DNA of 64,000 nt from Cohnella rhizoplanae (lineage in GTDB: Bacteria > Bacillota > Bacilli > Paenibacillales > Paenibacillaceae). This document shows positions 8,247 through 17,337 of the stretch, one piece after another. Where the stretch lies: contig NZ_CAOJCN010000008.1 in assembly GCF_948329515.1 (NCBI RefSeq), forward strand, positions 124,001 through 188,000. Reading direction: 5' to 3'. Positions within the stretch are counted from its first letter, which is position 1, and every line of letters starts with the position of its first letter. The notes below the pieces were generated by a model. The model did no database searches. It was given only the letters and a program-made list of their open reading frames with translations, and was not told the DNA's origin. The translations under genes were made by a program, and so were the position numbers.

Positions 8247-11200
8247 CTTTTCGACTCTTCCGGGTGCAGCCAGACGCGGATGAGCGATACGAGCCGATCG
8301 GGATGGACCGGCTTGACGATATAGTCCGACGCACCGGCCTCGATGCATTTATCGCGGTCTTCCTTCATCGCTTTTGCCGTCAGCGCGATGACCGGCAAGC
8401 TTCGGAGCGCTTCGTTTTCCCTGAGCTTCCGCGTCGTCTCATAGCCGTCCATCTCCGGCATCATGATGTCCATGAGCACGATATCGAACGGGGGCGCCTC
8501 GTCCAGCAGCTTGAGCGCCTCGACCCCGTTCATGGCATAGGTTACCTTCATCCCTTGGATCTCCAGGATATTGGACATCGCGAATACGTTGCGGACGTCG
8601 TCGTCGACGAGGAGCACCCTTTTGCCCTCGAGATCTTCTGCCGGCATCCGCTTCGCTTGCCCGCCCGCCGCGGGGAAGCCGTCTTCCCGGCCGGCTTGCA
8701 GGAACAGGTCCAGTTCGTCCAGCAAGCGCTGCGGCGAATGGGCGTCCTTGACGATAATGGCATGGGCGAGCTTCTTCAGCTCGATCTCCTCTTTGGCCGT
8801 GAGGTCGCGTCCGGTATGGATGTAGATCTTCGTCCGGTCGCTCCATCCGTGGGATGCCATGCGATTAAGCAGCTCGAAGCCGGTCGTATCGCCGAGCCCG
8901 AGATCGAGCAGCATGAGGTCGAACGACCTTACCTTCAGCTCTTCGACGGCTTCGGCGCCGGTCGAGACGGCGGTGATGACGACGTTCTTGCCCCTGAAGA
9001 GCTCGAGCAGGCTATTGCGCTGGTGGGCATCGTCGTCGACGATCATCATGCGCTTGATCGGACGGTCTGCGTCCGCGGCCTGCCCGCGAGCCGCCTCCGC
9101 CTCCAGCGCCTCCTGTGGCTGGGCCCGCACCGGCTCCGTATCGGCCGCTTGGGCCGCAGCGGTCTCGCGCGCGGCGAGGAGACGGGCATCCGCATTGATC
9201 TCCGCATTGACGGCCGCGTCGCGGATTCTGAACGTAAACGCGCTGCCGCGCCTTTCCTCGCTCTCCACGTCGATCTCCCCTCCGAGAAGGGTCGTGATCT
9301 CCCTGCAAATGGACAGCCCCAGACCGGTTCCGCCATACTTGCGGCTCGTGGTGCCGTCCGCCTGCCGAAAGGCTTCGAAAATCAGCGCCTGCTTGTCCTT
9401 GGGGATGCCGATCCCGGTATCCGCGATGCGGAAATACACGCCGGAACGGTCATCGCGAGGCCTCCACGGCCCAACCTCCAGGGTGACCGAGCCCTTATCG
9501 GTAAACTTGAAGGCGTTCGACAACAGATTTTTAAGCACCTGCTGCACCCGTTGCTCGTCGCTGTTCACGAAGAGGGGCAGTCCGTCCTTGGTCACGATGT
9601 TGAAGTCCAGCTTTTTTTGCGACGCGACCGGACGGAAGCTCTTGTCCGCGAACGCGATCAGATCCTCGAGCAGAATCCGGCTCGCGTTGACCTGCATTTT
9701 CCCCGATTCGACCTTGGCCAAGTCGAGGATGTCATTGATGATGCGCAGCAGATCGCAGCCGGAAGAATAGACCGTATTGGAAAACTCGACCTGCTTGGCG
9801 GTCAGATTGCCTTCCGCGTTGTCCGCGAGCAGCTTCGATAGGATCAGCAGACTGTTGAGCGGCGTGCGAAGCTCATGGGACATATTCGCCAGAAACTCCG
9901 ATTTGTACCTCGAGCTTAAGGCAAGCTCCCTCGCCTTTCCTTCCAGCTCGATTCTCGCCCGCTCCACCTTTTCGTTGGTCGATTCGAGCTCTTGGTTCTG
10001 GATCTCCAGAATCCCCGCCTTTTCCCTCAGCTCGGTATTGGTCTGCTCCAATTCCTCCTGCTGGGATTGCAGGCGCACTTCCGATTGGCGGAGCGCCTGC
10101 GCCTGCTGCTCCAGCTCCTCGTTGGAAGCCCTGAGCTCCTCCTGCTGGGACTGGAGCTCCTCGGCTTGCGCTTGCAGCTCCTCCGACATGGCCTGCGATT
10201 CTTCCAGCAGACGCGCGAGCCGGATTCTGCCGAGCGCGCTCTCCAGCAGGATGCCCAGACCGGAGACGGACTCCTCCAGGAGCGCCGTCTGGGCAGGATT
10301 GAACGGCTCGAACGAAGCGATCTCGAGCACCGCGTAGACTGTACCGGCGTGACCAACCGGCAGCACGAACAGCTGCAGGGGCGCCGATTCGCCGAGTCCG
10401 GAGCGGACGCGGACATGGTCTGCCGGCACGTTCGTCAGCAGGATCGGGGATTTTTCGAGCGCCGCCTGCCCGACGAGCCCTTCGCCCGGCGCGAATTCGT
10501 TGATCGGGTGCTTCCGCTCTCTAAAGGCATAGGATGCGAGCAGCCTGTAATTCGGTCCCTTCTCTTGCTTCATATAAAACGCGGCCTGGCAGCCCCCCAG
10601 CAAGGGCATCAGCTTGGAGAGATAAGCACTGGCGAACGACTCCAGCTCGTGGATGGCGGTCAGCTCGGTCGTCATCTCGGCGAGGTTGGACTTCACCCAG
10701 CTTTGCTCCTGATTCATCCTGCTTAAGCGCTGTTCCCTCTGCATCTGCTCCTCGAGCGATTCCGCTAGGTAGTTGAAGGCGCGGGCGACATCGTCGATCT
10801 CGTCGTTCGAACGGATCTCGATCCGCTCATCGAGATTCGACTTCCCGCTCGCTACGTTTAGCATGGCGCCCGATACCTTGGTCAGCCTGAAGGCCACGGC
10901 CCAGAGATTGCGGGACGCATAGACGAGCCCGATCGCGATCGCGAACAGGGACACGAGACCGGCGCCGAGCAGCTGACGTTGAAGATCGCGGTCCATGATG
11001 TTCAGCGAACTTTTCATGCCGCCGTCCAGCGTGCCGGTGATTCCGGATATCGCGCGAAAAGAATCCTCTTGCATTTGCTTGCCGTTATCCTTCACGAAGC
11101 GGATGGCTTCCGCCTTGTTTCCTTGATCCACAAGCCGGATCACTTCTTCCGCATAATCGTTGTAGCTTTGATTGATTTGCTCCAGATCGCCGAACAGCTG

Positions 11201-11518
11201 CCGCTGCTCCGAGCTGACGGAGAGCCGGTCCAGGCGCCCCAGATTGTCCATGATCGATTGCGACAAGGCCGCCACGGTATCCTTTTGCGCGCGTACTTCT
11301 TCCGGCTCCGATTGGAGCAGCATATTCCGCAGCGCGATAGCCTTGTCCTTCATCTGACGCTGTACCTCGCCGGAGAGGGAGGCGAGCTCATAATTCCGCT
11401 CAAGCTGTCCGCTTACGCGATTGACCATGGCATTTTGGAACCAGCCCGCAACGGCGAGTATAAGGAAGGCAACCATCAAAAGGCTGAGCCCCACGAGCAG
11501 CTTCGTCTTAATTTTCAT
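8243..11518 (-). CDS. Hybrid sensor histidine kinase with two receiver domains
   Basis: About 1091 residues. In order: TM1 (about 7-27), an extracellular four-helix-bundle-type region, TM2 (about 185-205), HAMP, GAF (about 285-435), a long Q/E-rich coiled coil (about 440-540), HisKA with SHELRTP (phosphorylated His548), HATPase with ADTGIGIP and GGTGLGLSI, then two REC domains (IVDDD/LLDLGL and LVDDD/LMDIMMPEMDG). It should sense a signal at the membrane or cytoplasm and relay phosphate internally. A GTG at 11533 is the alternative start; neither has a strong ribosome site. It sits between the response regulator (33-base gap) and the coupled CheR gene. Confidence 0.9.
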   Translation of the reverse strand: MKIKTKLLVGLSLLMVAFLILAVAGWFQNAMVNRVSGQLERNYELASLSGEVQRQMKDKAIALRNMLLQSEPEEVRAQKDTVAALSQSIMDNLGRLDRLSVSSEQRQLFGDLEQINQSYNDYAEEVIRLVDQGNKAEAIRFVKDNGKQMQEDSFRAISGITGTLDGGMKSSLNIMDRDLQRQLLGAGLVSLFAIAIGLVYASRNLWAVAFRLTKVSGAMLNVASGKSNLDERIEIRSNDEIDDVARAFNYLAESLEEQMQREQRLSRMNQEQSWVKSNLAEMTTELTAIHELESFASAYLSKLMPLLGGCQAAFYMKQEKGPNYRLLASYAFRERKHPINEFAPGEGLVGQAALEKSPILLTNVPADHVRVRSGLGESAPLQLFVLPVGHAGTVYAVLEIASFEPFNPAQTALLEESVSGLGILLESALGRIRLARLLEESQAMSEELQAQAEELQSQQEELRASNEELEQQAQALRQSEVRLQSQQEELEQTNTELREKAGILEIQNQELESTNEKVERARIELEGKARELALSSRYKSEFLANMSHELRTPLNSLLILSKLLADNAEGNLTAKQVEFSNTVYSSGCDLLRIINDILDLAKVESGKMQVNASRILLEDLIAFADKSFRPVASQKKLDFNIVTKDGLPLFVNSDEQRVQQVLKNLLSNAFKFTDKGSVTLEVGPWRPRDDRSGVYFRIADTGIGIPKDKQALIFEAFRQADGTTSRKYGGTGLGLSICREITTLLGGEIDVESEERRGSAFTFRIRDAAVNAEINADARLLAARETAAAQAADTEPVRAQPQEALEAEAARGQAADADRPIKRMMIVDDDAHQRNSLLELFRGKNVVITAVSTGAEAVEELKVRSFDLMLLDLGLGDTTGFELLNRMASHGWSDRTKIYIHTGRDLTAKEEIELKKLAHAIIVKDAHSPQRLLDELDLFLQAGREDGFPAAGGQAKRMPAEDLEGKRVLLVDDDVRNVFAMSNILEIQGMKVTYAMNGVEALKLLDEAPPFDIVLMDIMMPEMDGYETTRKLRENEALRSLPVIALTAKAMKEDRDKCIEAGASDYIVKPVHPDRLVSLIRVWLHPEESKR

Positions 11519-11551
11519 GTTCCGCAGTCCCACTCTCGATTGGGTTTCCCG

Positions 11552-14065
11552 TTATTGGGCCAGCCGCTTCTGGCTCTCTTCCATACAGGCCTGATAGACA
11601 AAGGACATCGCCTGCATGCGGTCGGTGACGTTCAATTTTTGAAAAATGCGGGTGATATGATTTTTAACCGTGTGCTCGCTTATGAACAACTTTTCCGAGA
11701 TTTCTTTATTGCTCAGGCCTTCCACGATCAGCTGGAAGACCTCCGTCTCGCGCGACGAGATATCGTACTGCTCCTTGGTCCTGAATATGGCGACCTGGAG
11801 AATCGCCTGGTTCTGATCCGTTCTGCCGGTCTCCGTCAGCGGTACGCTCTCCGGCCTGCTATGGAGGCCCGGGCGGACGGGAGGCGTCTTCTCCGACGCT
11901 TCGCGCGAGTCTCCCGCTTCTTTTCTCGGCAGCAGCGCCTCGAGCTCCTCGGGCGGAACCGGCGGGCAGAACAGGTACCCTTGTATGACCCTGCACCGCT
12001 CCTTCTTGAGCACGTCGAGCTGCTCCTCCGTCTCTACGCCCTCGGCGATGACGGACATGTTCAGGCTCTCCGCCAGCGTTAGGATGGAGGATACCAGCGC
12101 GATGCTCCCCGGCGACTTCGAGGAGATATCCTGAATAAATGATTTATCGATCTTCAGCGTGTCCAGCGGATACTTGCGCAAATAATTCAATGAGGAATAC
12201 CCCACGCCGAAGTCATCGATGCTGATCTTAACGCCCATTTTGCGAATTTGCTCGAGCACGGCCGTGATGCCCTCCTCGTGCCGAAGGAGCGTGGATTCCG
12301 TAATCTCGATCTCAAGCTCCGACGGACGAATGCCCGCCTCCGCGATCGCGGATTTGATCTTGTCCGGCAGATCCTTCTGCCAGAATTGCTGCGCGGAAAA
12401 GTTGATGGCGATCCGTACGGGCATCAGGCCGGACGCGTTCCATTGCTTGCATTGAAGGCAGGCGGTTCTCAGCACCCAATTCTCGATCTCGACGATCTGG
12501 CCGCTCTCCTCGGCGAGGGGAATGAACTCGGACGGCAGGATCATCCCCCAGCTCGGGTGGCGCCAGCGCAGCAACGCTTCGACGCTCGTGACGGTTCCCG
12601 TGTCCACGTCGACGCGAGGCTGGTAGAACAAGGAGAGCTCCGAGCGTTCGATCGACTTGCGGAGATCGTGCTGCAGCACGAACGCCCTGTAGGACTGTAT
12701 ATTCATGCCGCTGTGGAACACCTTCAGCTTGTTCTTGCCCTGCTCCTTCGCGCGGTACAGCGCCGCATCCGCGTTCTTCATCAATACGGGCGCGTCTTCC
12801 CCGTCGAACGGAAAGACGCTCATCCCGATGCTGGCCGTGAAGTACAATTCGTAATGATCGATGGCGTACGGCGCCTTGCAGCGCTCCATGATCGTCTCGG
12901 CGACCTCGATCGCCGTCTCCCGATTCGTCTCGGGCAGCAGCAGGATGAATTCATCCCCGCCGACTCTGGCGACGACATCCCCGTCGCGCACGCTGCCGAC
13001 CAATCGCTTCGCGACCTCCTGGAGCAGCCGGTCTCCCGTATGGTGCCCGAGCGAATCGTTGATGTTTTTAAAGAGATCCAGGTCCAGATACAGCAGGGCG
13101 AGCGGCTTGTTATGGCGCTTGCACCGGTTCAGCTGCTCATGGAGCCGATCGTTGAACAGCCTTCTGTTCGGCAGGTCCGTCAGGCCGTCATGGTAGGCCA
13201 TGTGGGTGATGAGCTCCTGCGCCTCTTTCTTGGCCGTAATATCCCGGATCGTGCAGGCGACGATCGCTTTATTCGCGACGTAGCGCCTGCCGATCTGTAC
13301 CTCCGCCGGGAATGCCGTGCCGTCCCTTCGGACGGCGGTCGCCTCTCTAAGGTTGTGATAGCCGATGCCGCCGGCCGATTCGAGCATGCCGCCGACGTAG
13401 TCGCGGGCTTCGCCCTCCGCGAACAGCATGCGGACGTTCCGGCCCCGCATGTCTTCCTCGGTCCACTGGAACATGGACCGGACGGCCGGATTCACCTTGA
13501 GCACGACGCCCAGCTCGTCCATCACGATCATCGAGTCGATGGAGGTCTCGTTGATCACGCCCGCCAGCGCCTCGGATTCGCGCAGATCCTCCGTCATGGC
13601 GGTGAGCTCGGCATTCGCCTTCTCCAATTCCCTCGCCTTCTCGAGCAGCGCTTCGGCCTGCTCCGCGAGCCGCAGGCTCATCTTGTACAGGTCGACGAAG
13701 CCCGCTACCTTGGCCTTCAAGATAAAAGGATCGATCGGCTTCAGAATATAATCGACGGCGCCGAGGGCGTATCCTTTAAAAATGTGCTCGGCGTCCATGT
13801 TGTTGGCCGTGATGAACAGAATCGGAATGTTTTTGGTCCGCTCACGCGCCTTGATGATCTTGGCCGTCGCGAACCCGTCGATGCCGGGCATCTGGACATC
13901 CAGCAGGATCGTCGCGAAGTCGTAACGCAAGAGATGGGCCAGCGCCTCTTCTCCCGACGTCGCTTTGACGATCCGGTAGTCCTTCTGCTCGACGATCGCC
14001 TCGAGCGCCAACAAATTTTCCGGCCTGTCGTCCACCAGCAATATATTCACGAAGGGGTCCGTCAT
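11552..14065 (-). CDS. Response regulator REC-PAS-GGDEF-EAL-LuxR
   Basis: An 837-residue five-domain protein. REC (about 7-125; phospho-acceptor Asp56 in LLDVQMPG), coiled linker, PAS (about 165-290), GGDEF (VARVGGDEF near 368, with an intact RDGD inhibitory site), EAL (EALLRWRHP near 496, DDFGVGYSSL, EGVE) and a C-terminal LuxR-type helix-turn-helix (about 765-830, EVFQLIVEGLSNKEISEKLF). Both cyclic di-GMP motifs look catalytic. A DNA-binding output after GGDEF-EAL is rare and suggests that phosphorylation, cyclic di-GMP turnover and transcription are joined. ATG at 14065 is chosen: GGTGGGAAG lies 8 bases upstream and the receiver begins at once. First gene of the operon with the hybrid kinase and CheR. 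Confidence 0.9.
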   Translation of the reverse strand: MTDPFVNILLVDDRPENLLALEAIVEQKDYRIVKATSGEEALAHLLRYDFATILLDVQMPGIDGFATAKIIKARERTKNIPILFITANNMDAEHIFKGYALGAVDYILKPIDPFILKAKVAGFVDLYKMSLRLAEQAEALLEKARELEKANAELTAMTEDLRESEALAGVINETSIDSMIVMDELGVVLKVNPAVRSMFQWTEEDMRGRNVRMLFAEGEARDYVGGMLESAGGIGYHNLREATAVRRDGTAFPAEVQIGRRYVANKAIVACTIRDITAKKEAQELITHMAYHDGLTDLPNRRLFNDRLHEQLNRCKRHNKPLALLYLDLDLFKNINDSLGHHTGDRLLQEVAKRLVGSVRDGDVVARVGGDEFILLLPETNRETAIEVAETIMERCKAPYAIDHYELYFTASIGMSVFPFDGEDAPVLMKNADAALYRAKEQGKNKLKVFHSGMNIQSYRAFVLQHDLRKSIERSELSLFYQPRVDVDTGTVTSVEALLRWRHPSWGMILPSEFIPLAEESGQIVEIENWVLRTACLQCKQWNASGLMPVRIAINFSAQQFWQKDLPDKIKSAIAEAGIRPSELEIEITESTLLRHEEGITAVLEQIRKMGVKISIDDFGVGYSSLNYLRKYPLDTLKIDKSFIQDISSKSPGSIALVSSILTLAESLNMSVIAEGVETEEQLDVLKKERCRVIQGYLFCPPVPPEELEALLPRKEAGDSREASEKTPPVRPGLHSRPESVPLTETGRTDQNQAILQVAIFRTKEQYDISSRETEVFQLIVEGLSNKEISEKLFISEHTVKNHITRIFQKLNVTDRMQAMSFVYQACMEESQKRLAQ

Positions 14066-14191
14066 CGAGAAGCTTCCCACCCTACTCAGTTTGGTATGTA
14101 ATCGCTTGCATCCTTTGAGGGTACGCGCCCGCCGGCCGACTAGGAATGATTTCCCCAAGCGTGCCCGACGCGTAATAAGAAGCACGGCGGA

Positions 14192-14220
14192 TTGGATTCC
14201 GGCGAGCCCTGGCCTATAAT
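14192..14220 (+). promoter_or_regulatory. Sigma-A type promoter of the PilZ-like gene
   Basis: TTGGAT (14192-14197), a 17-base spacer and TATAAT (14215-14220) lie about 30 bases before the ATG at 14250. Confidence 0.7.
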
Positions 14221-14249
14221 GTCTCCTATAGAGAGGCAGGGATCACGCT

Positions 14250-14597
14250 ATGCATACACCGCGAACGGGGCGAAGAAGAGCGCGGCCGGTCACGGGCAAG
14301 AGATCGAGACCGGTCGCTTCCCCCGATCGAGCGTCCTTGGCGCTTCCGCTGGAAGCCGATATGACCATCCTCGCGATCAACCGCATTAAGGTGAACGCGG
14401 GCAGTACGCCGGTCCAGGTGACGGCGATCGGACGGGGCGAATTTCAATTCATCTCGCCGCTCAACCTGCCGAACAAGCCGCATCTCTGGCTCGATTTTAA
14501 AAGCCGTATTCCCCGTTATCCGCTCTGGCTTCAAGGAAAAATCATATGGCACGCTAAAATCGGAGAGAATTGCTACGAATATGGCGTACAAGTATAA
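14250..14597 (+). CDS. Small PilZ-like domain protein (tentative)
   Basis: A 115-residue protein. Residues 1-37 are Arg/Pro-rich and probably disordered; residues 38-115 are predicted beta-rich, with a pattern (QVTAIGRGEFQFISPLNLP, then WLDFKSRI, then GKIIWHAKIGENCYEYGVQV) resembling PilZ barrels. The RxxxR and D/NxSxxG cyclic di-GMP contacts are not evident, so ligand binding is doubtful. A good promoter and a GCAGGGAT ribosome site support a real gene; ATG at 14361 is an alternative start for the folded part alone. It is divergent from the GGDEF-EAL regulator, fitting a link to that signalling, but the family call is tentative. Confidence 0.5.
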   Translation: MHTPRTGRRRARPVTGKRSRPVASPDRASLALPLEADMTILAINRIKVNAGSTPVQVTAIGRGEFQFISPLNLPNKPHLWLDFKSRIPRYPLWLQGKIIWHAKIGENCYEYGVQV

Positions 14598-14607
14598 TTA
14601 TCCCTTT

Positions 14608-14636
14608 TTTACCCCTAAAACGACGTGTGTTATAAT
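14608..14636 (+). promoter_or_regulatory. Promoter of the XRE regulator gene
   Basis: TTTACC (14608-14613), 17 bases and a perfect TATAAT (14631-14636). The leader before the ATG at 14727 is about 85 bases and AT-rich, with a GGAGG site at its end. Confidence 0.65.
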
Positions 14637-14726
14637 ATGAACTAGGAAAAAAGTATTCATTTCGCGTACCTATTTTTTAGTTTAAAGGATATTGGTCCTA
14701 TTTTCAATTATTTCCTGGAGGAAATT

Positions 14727-15107
14727 ATGACAAAAGCATTCGGAAATCGACTCAAGCTTATCAGAAAAAAACGGGGATTCACCATGGAGCAGCTCGGCGC
14801 GGAAGTCGGCGTGGCCAAGACGACGATCTCCGGCTACGAAAACGGCAACCGCGAGCCGCAGCTGGCCGTCGTCTCCAAACTTGCCTATTCTCTCCGGACG
14901 ACCGCCGACTACTTGATCGGCATCACGGACGTCGAGGAGCAGCTGCTCTTGGCTTCCTCGCACTCCGCCCAAACTCGCGCAGGAGCGGGCGCGTTCCACT
15001 GGAACGGCGCCGAGCTCGACGAGCACGAGCTGCAGACCATCCGCGAATTCATTGAATCGATCTTGGTCAAAAACAAACGCAACCCTTCTGAAGAACAGTC
15101 ATCCTGA
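14727..15107 (+). CDS. XRE-family helix-turn-helix regulator
   Basis: A 126-residue regulator. Residues 6-65 form a Cro/CI-type helix-turn-helix (FGNRLKLIRKKRGFTMEQLG, then VAKTTISGYENGNREP), followed by a short C-terminal region (about 92-116) ending in helical ELDEHELQTIREFIESIL, which may mediate dimerisation. The layout resembles Bacillus SinR/ImmR-type repressors without clear identity to one. TGGAGG precedes the ATG. It is 18 bases upstream of a GAF-like gene, so the pair is probably co-transcribed and may act together. Confidence 0.85.
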   Translation: MTKAFGNRLKLIRKKRGFTMEQLGAEVGVAKTTISGYENGNREPQLAVVSKLAYSLRTTADYLIGITDVEEQLLLASSHSAQTRAGAGAFHWNGAELDEHELQTIREFIESILVKNKRNPSEEQSS

Positions 15108-15125
15108 CGGACCCGGAGAGGTGTT

Positions 15126-15794
15126 ATGGAGGAAATACTCGCTTCCCTCAAGAAATTTAGGGAGACCAAGGAATTGACGAAGCTGCTCGGACGCCTCGAT
15201 CCCGCGGGAAGACCAGATAACAATGTCGCTACGCAGCTGCTGCGGCTCTATCAGGAGGATCTGATCGGCCGCGCCGAATACCTCGCCATTCGGGCCAAGG
15301 TCGTCATGGGACATTATTTCAACCGGATGCGGCACTTTTACCCCGAATTCAAAGGCGGGCTGTACTTCTACGATACGGACGCGATACGCATCTGGAATGC
15401 TTCCGTCTCCCATCTGCCGGATCAGCTCAACGAGTATACGCAAGGTCTATCCGTGGAACAGGATGTGCCCGACCACGCGCCCGACCCCGTCTATACGTCG
15501 GACATGCTGCTGATCGAAGACGTGCTCCGCTCGGACCATCCGATCGCGGTCAACCATTACGACATGTACGACCAAGCCTCGATCCGATCCTTCGTTACCG
15601 TGCCTCTGTTAAGCGGCGGCGAGTCGATCGGCTATCAATTCATATCCGCCGAGTACGCGCATCGGTATACCGAAGAAGAGCTCTCGTTCTTGACCGCCGC
15701 CTCCGAATATTTAATACAGGAGCTCGCCGCGATCAAGCCCTACATGGTGGCGCAGCTCGAGCGATCGCGGCTGCATGCGGGCCGGATCGGATAG
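15126..15794 (+). CDS. GAF-like domain protein of unknown function
   Basis: A 222-residue soluble protein. Residues 1-60 are helical; residues about 60-205 have a GAF-like pattern (FVTVPLLSGGESIGYQFISAE, then YTEEELSFLTAASEYLIQELA), typical of small-molecule sensing domains. No enzymatic domain or membrane segment is seen. GGAGAGG precedes the ATG. Its place directly after the XRE gene suggests a sensor partner for that regulator. The ligand is unknown. Confidence 0.65.
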   Translation: MEEILASLKKFRETKELTKLLGRLDPAGRPDNNVATQLLRLYQEDLIGRAEYLAIRAKVVMGHYFNRMRHFYPEFKGGLYFYDTDAIRIWNASVSHLPDQLNEYTQGLSVEQDVPDHAPDPVYTSDMLLIEDVLRSDHPIAVNHYDMYDQASIRSFVTVPLLSGGESIGYQFISAEYAHRYTEEELSFLTAASEYLIQELAAIKPYMVAQLERSRLHAGRIG

Positions 15795-15824
15795 CTGGTG
15801 CCGCATAAGCAAGGCGAACGAAAT

Positions 15825-15892
15825 AAGTCCGGCCTGCGATGATGGCGCGTCCCGTGTGGAACGCGCCAACCCGCAGGCCGGACTTTGTTTTC
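15825..15892. terminator. Bidirectional terminator between convergent genes
   Basis: AAGTCCGGCCTGCG (15825-15838) pairs with CGCAGGCCGGACTT (15872-15885), with an inner GGCGCG/CGCGCC stem, followed by TTGTTTT on the plus strand. It serves the GAF-like gene and the convergent alpha-galactosidase gene. Confidence 0.85.
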
Positions 15893-15902
15893 CGTACGTT
15901 GA

Positions 15903-17201
15903 TTAGCGGAACTTAGGCAGCCAGTCGCCGTGCGCTTCGATCAGGTCGTCGCACATGGAGACGATGTCGTCCATCGACAGCTCTGCGGCCGTGTGCGGAT
16001 CCAGCATGGCGGCGTGATAGATGTGTTCCTTTTTGCCCGTCATCGCGGCTTCTATGGTGAGCAGCTGGGTGTTGATGTTGGTGCGGTTCAGCGCGGCGAG
16101 CTGCGGCGGCAGATCGCCCACGTAGGTCGGCGTTACGCCGGATGCGTCTACGAGGCACGGCACCTCGACGCAAGCCTCCCGGGGCAGGTTGGTGATCAGC
16201 CCGGTGTTCATGACGTTGCCGCCGATCTTGAACGGAACGTTGGTCTCCATCGCGTCGAAGATGTAGGAGGCGTACTCGTGCGAACGTTCGTGCGAGAGGC
16301 TCGCATTGTTCACGATGCTGTCGCGCATCTCTTCCCAGCCCTTGATCTGGTTGACGCAGCGGCGGGGATATTCGTCGAGCGGGATGTTGAAGCGCTCGAT
16401 CAGCTCCGGATAGTTCTTTTTGATGAAGTAAGGGTGGTACTCGGCGTTGTGCTCGCTCGATTCGGTGACGTAGTAGCCGAACTTCAGCATCAGCTCGTAG
16501 CGCACCATGTCTTCGTGCTTTTCCTTCTGCTTCTCGGCCGCCCGGCGCTTGATCTCCGGATACAGGTCGACGCCGTCCTTGGTCACCTCGAGCAACCAGG
16601 CCATATGGTTGATGCCGGCGATCCGGGATCTTACGCCTTCCTTGTCCATGCCGAGTCCGTCGAACAAATGGCTGATGCACGCCTGCACGCTGTGGCACAG
16701 GCCGACCGTCTTGACGCCGCCGTGCGTGTTCATGACGTTGGTGAGCACGGCCATCGGATTGGTGTAGTTAAGGAACCACGCGTCGGGACATACCTCGCGG
16801 ATGTCGCGCGCGAAGTCCATCATGACCGGGATCGTGCGCAGATTGCGGAAGATGCCGCCGATGCCGAGCGTGTCCGCGATCGTCTGCCGCAGTCCGTATT
16901 TCTTGGGAACTTCGAAGTCCGTGATCGTGCAAGGATCGTAACCGCCGACCTGGATCGCGTTGACGACGTATTTGGCGCCGCGCAGCGCTTCCTTGCGGTC
17001 CGAATACGCGACGATGCGAACCGTGCTGCCGTTGGAAGCCTGAATGTTGCGGAGCATGCTCTCGGATTCCTTGAGGCGCTCCGGATTAATGTCGTACAGC
17101 GCCAGCTCGAAGCCTTGAAGCGACGGTACGAGCATGCTGTCACCCAGTACATTTTTGACGAATACGGTGCTGCCCGCGCCGAGGAACGTAATCTTGGACA
17201 T
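15903..17201 (-). CDS. melA: Alpha-galactosidase, glycoside hydrolase family 4
   Basis: A 432-residue cytoplasmic enzyme that cleaves alpha-galactosides such as melibiose with NAD and a divalent metal. GH4 hallmarks are seen: the Rossmann start ITFLGAGSTVF, NYTNPMA, GLCHSV (metal-binding Cys) and GINHMAW (metal-binding His). There is no signal peptide, so its substrate must be imported; no transporter is adjacent. AGGGAGG lies 10 bases before the ATG. The gene is divergent from an AraC regulator, probably its activator. Family members also include alpha-glucosidases and glucuronidases, but length and motif order favour MelA. Confidence 0.88.
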   Translation of the reverse strand: MSKITFLGAGSTVFVKNVLGDSMLVPSLQGFELALYDINPERLKESESMLRNIQASNGSTVRIVAYSDRKEALRGAKYVVNAIQVGGYDPCTITDFEVPKKYGLRQTIADTLGIGGIFRNLRTIPVMMDFARDIREVCPDAWFLNYTNPMAVLTNVMNTHGGVKTVGLCHSVQACISHLFDGLGMDKEGVRSRIAGINHMAWLLEVTKDGVDLYPEIKRRAAEKQKEKHEDMVRYELMLKFGYYVTESSEHNAEYHPYFIKKNYPELIERFNIPLDEYPRRCVNQIKGWEEMRDSIVNNASLSHERSHEYASYIFDAMETNVPFKIGGNVMNTGLITNLPREACVEVPCLVDASGVTPTYVGDLPPQLAALNRTNINTQLLTIEAAMTGKKEHIYHAAMLDPHTAAELSMDDIVSMCDDLIEAHGDWLPKFR

Positions 17202-17337
17202 GAGAATGAAACCTCCCTGATCCCTAGTGGAATAAAGCCTAACTACGATTTATAATAAAGAAAAAGCGCTTGCGGGCATATGGAACAATTCGTTCAACTT
17301 ATGGAATTATGTAGTTTCATCAATGGAGGTTCGCGTC

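Noticed and set aside
14608-14726. AT-rich leader of the XRE gene as a riboswitch
   Set aside because: No conserved aptamer elements or stable multi-stem fold could be seen.
17261-17274. Possible cre (CcpA) site AAAAAGCGCTTGCG between melA and araC
   Set aside because: It has about four mismatches to TGWAANCGNTNWCA at fixed positions; too weak to list.
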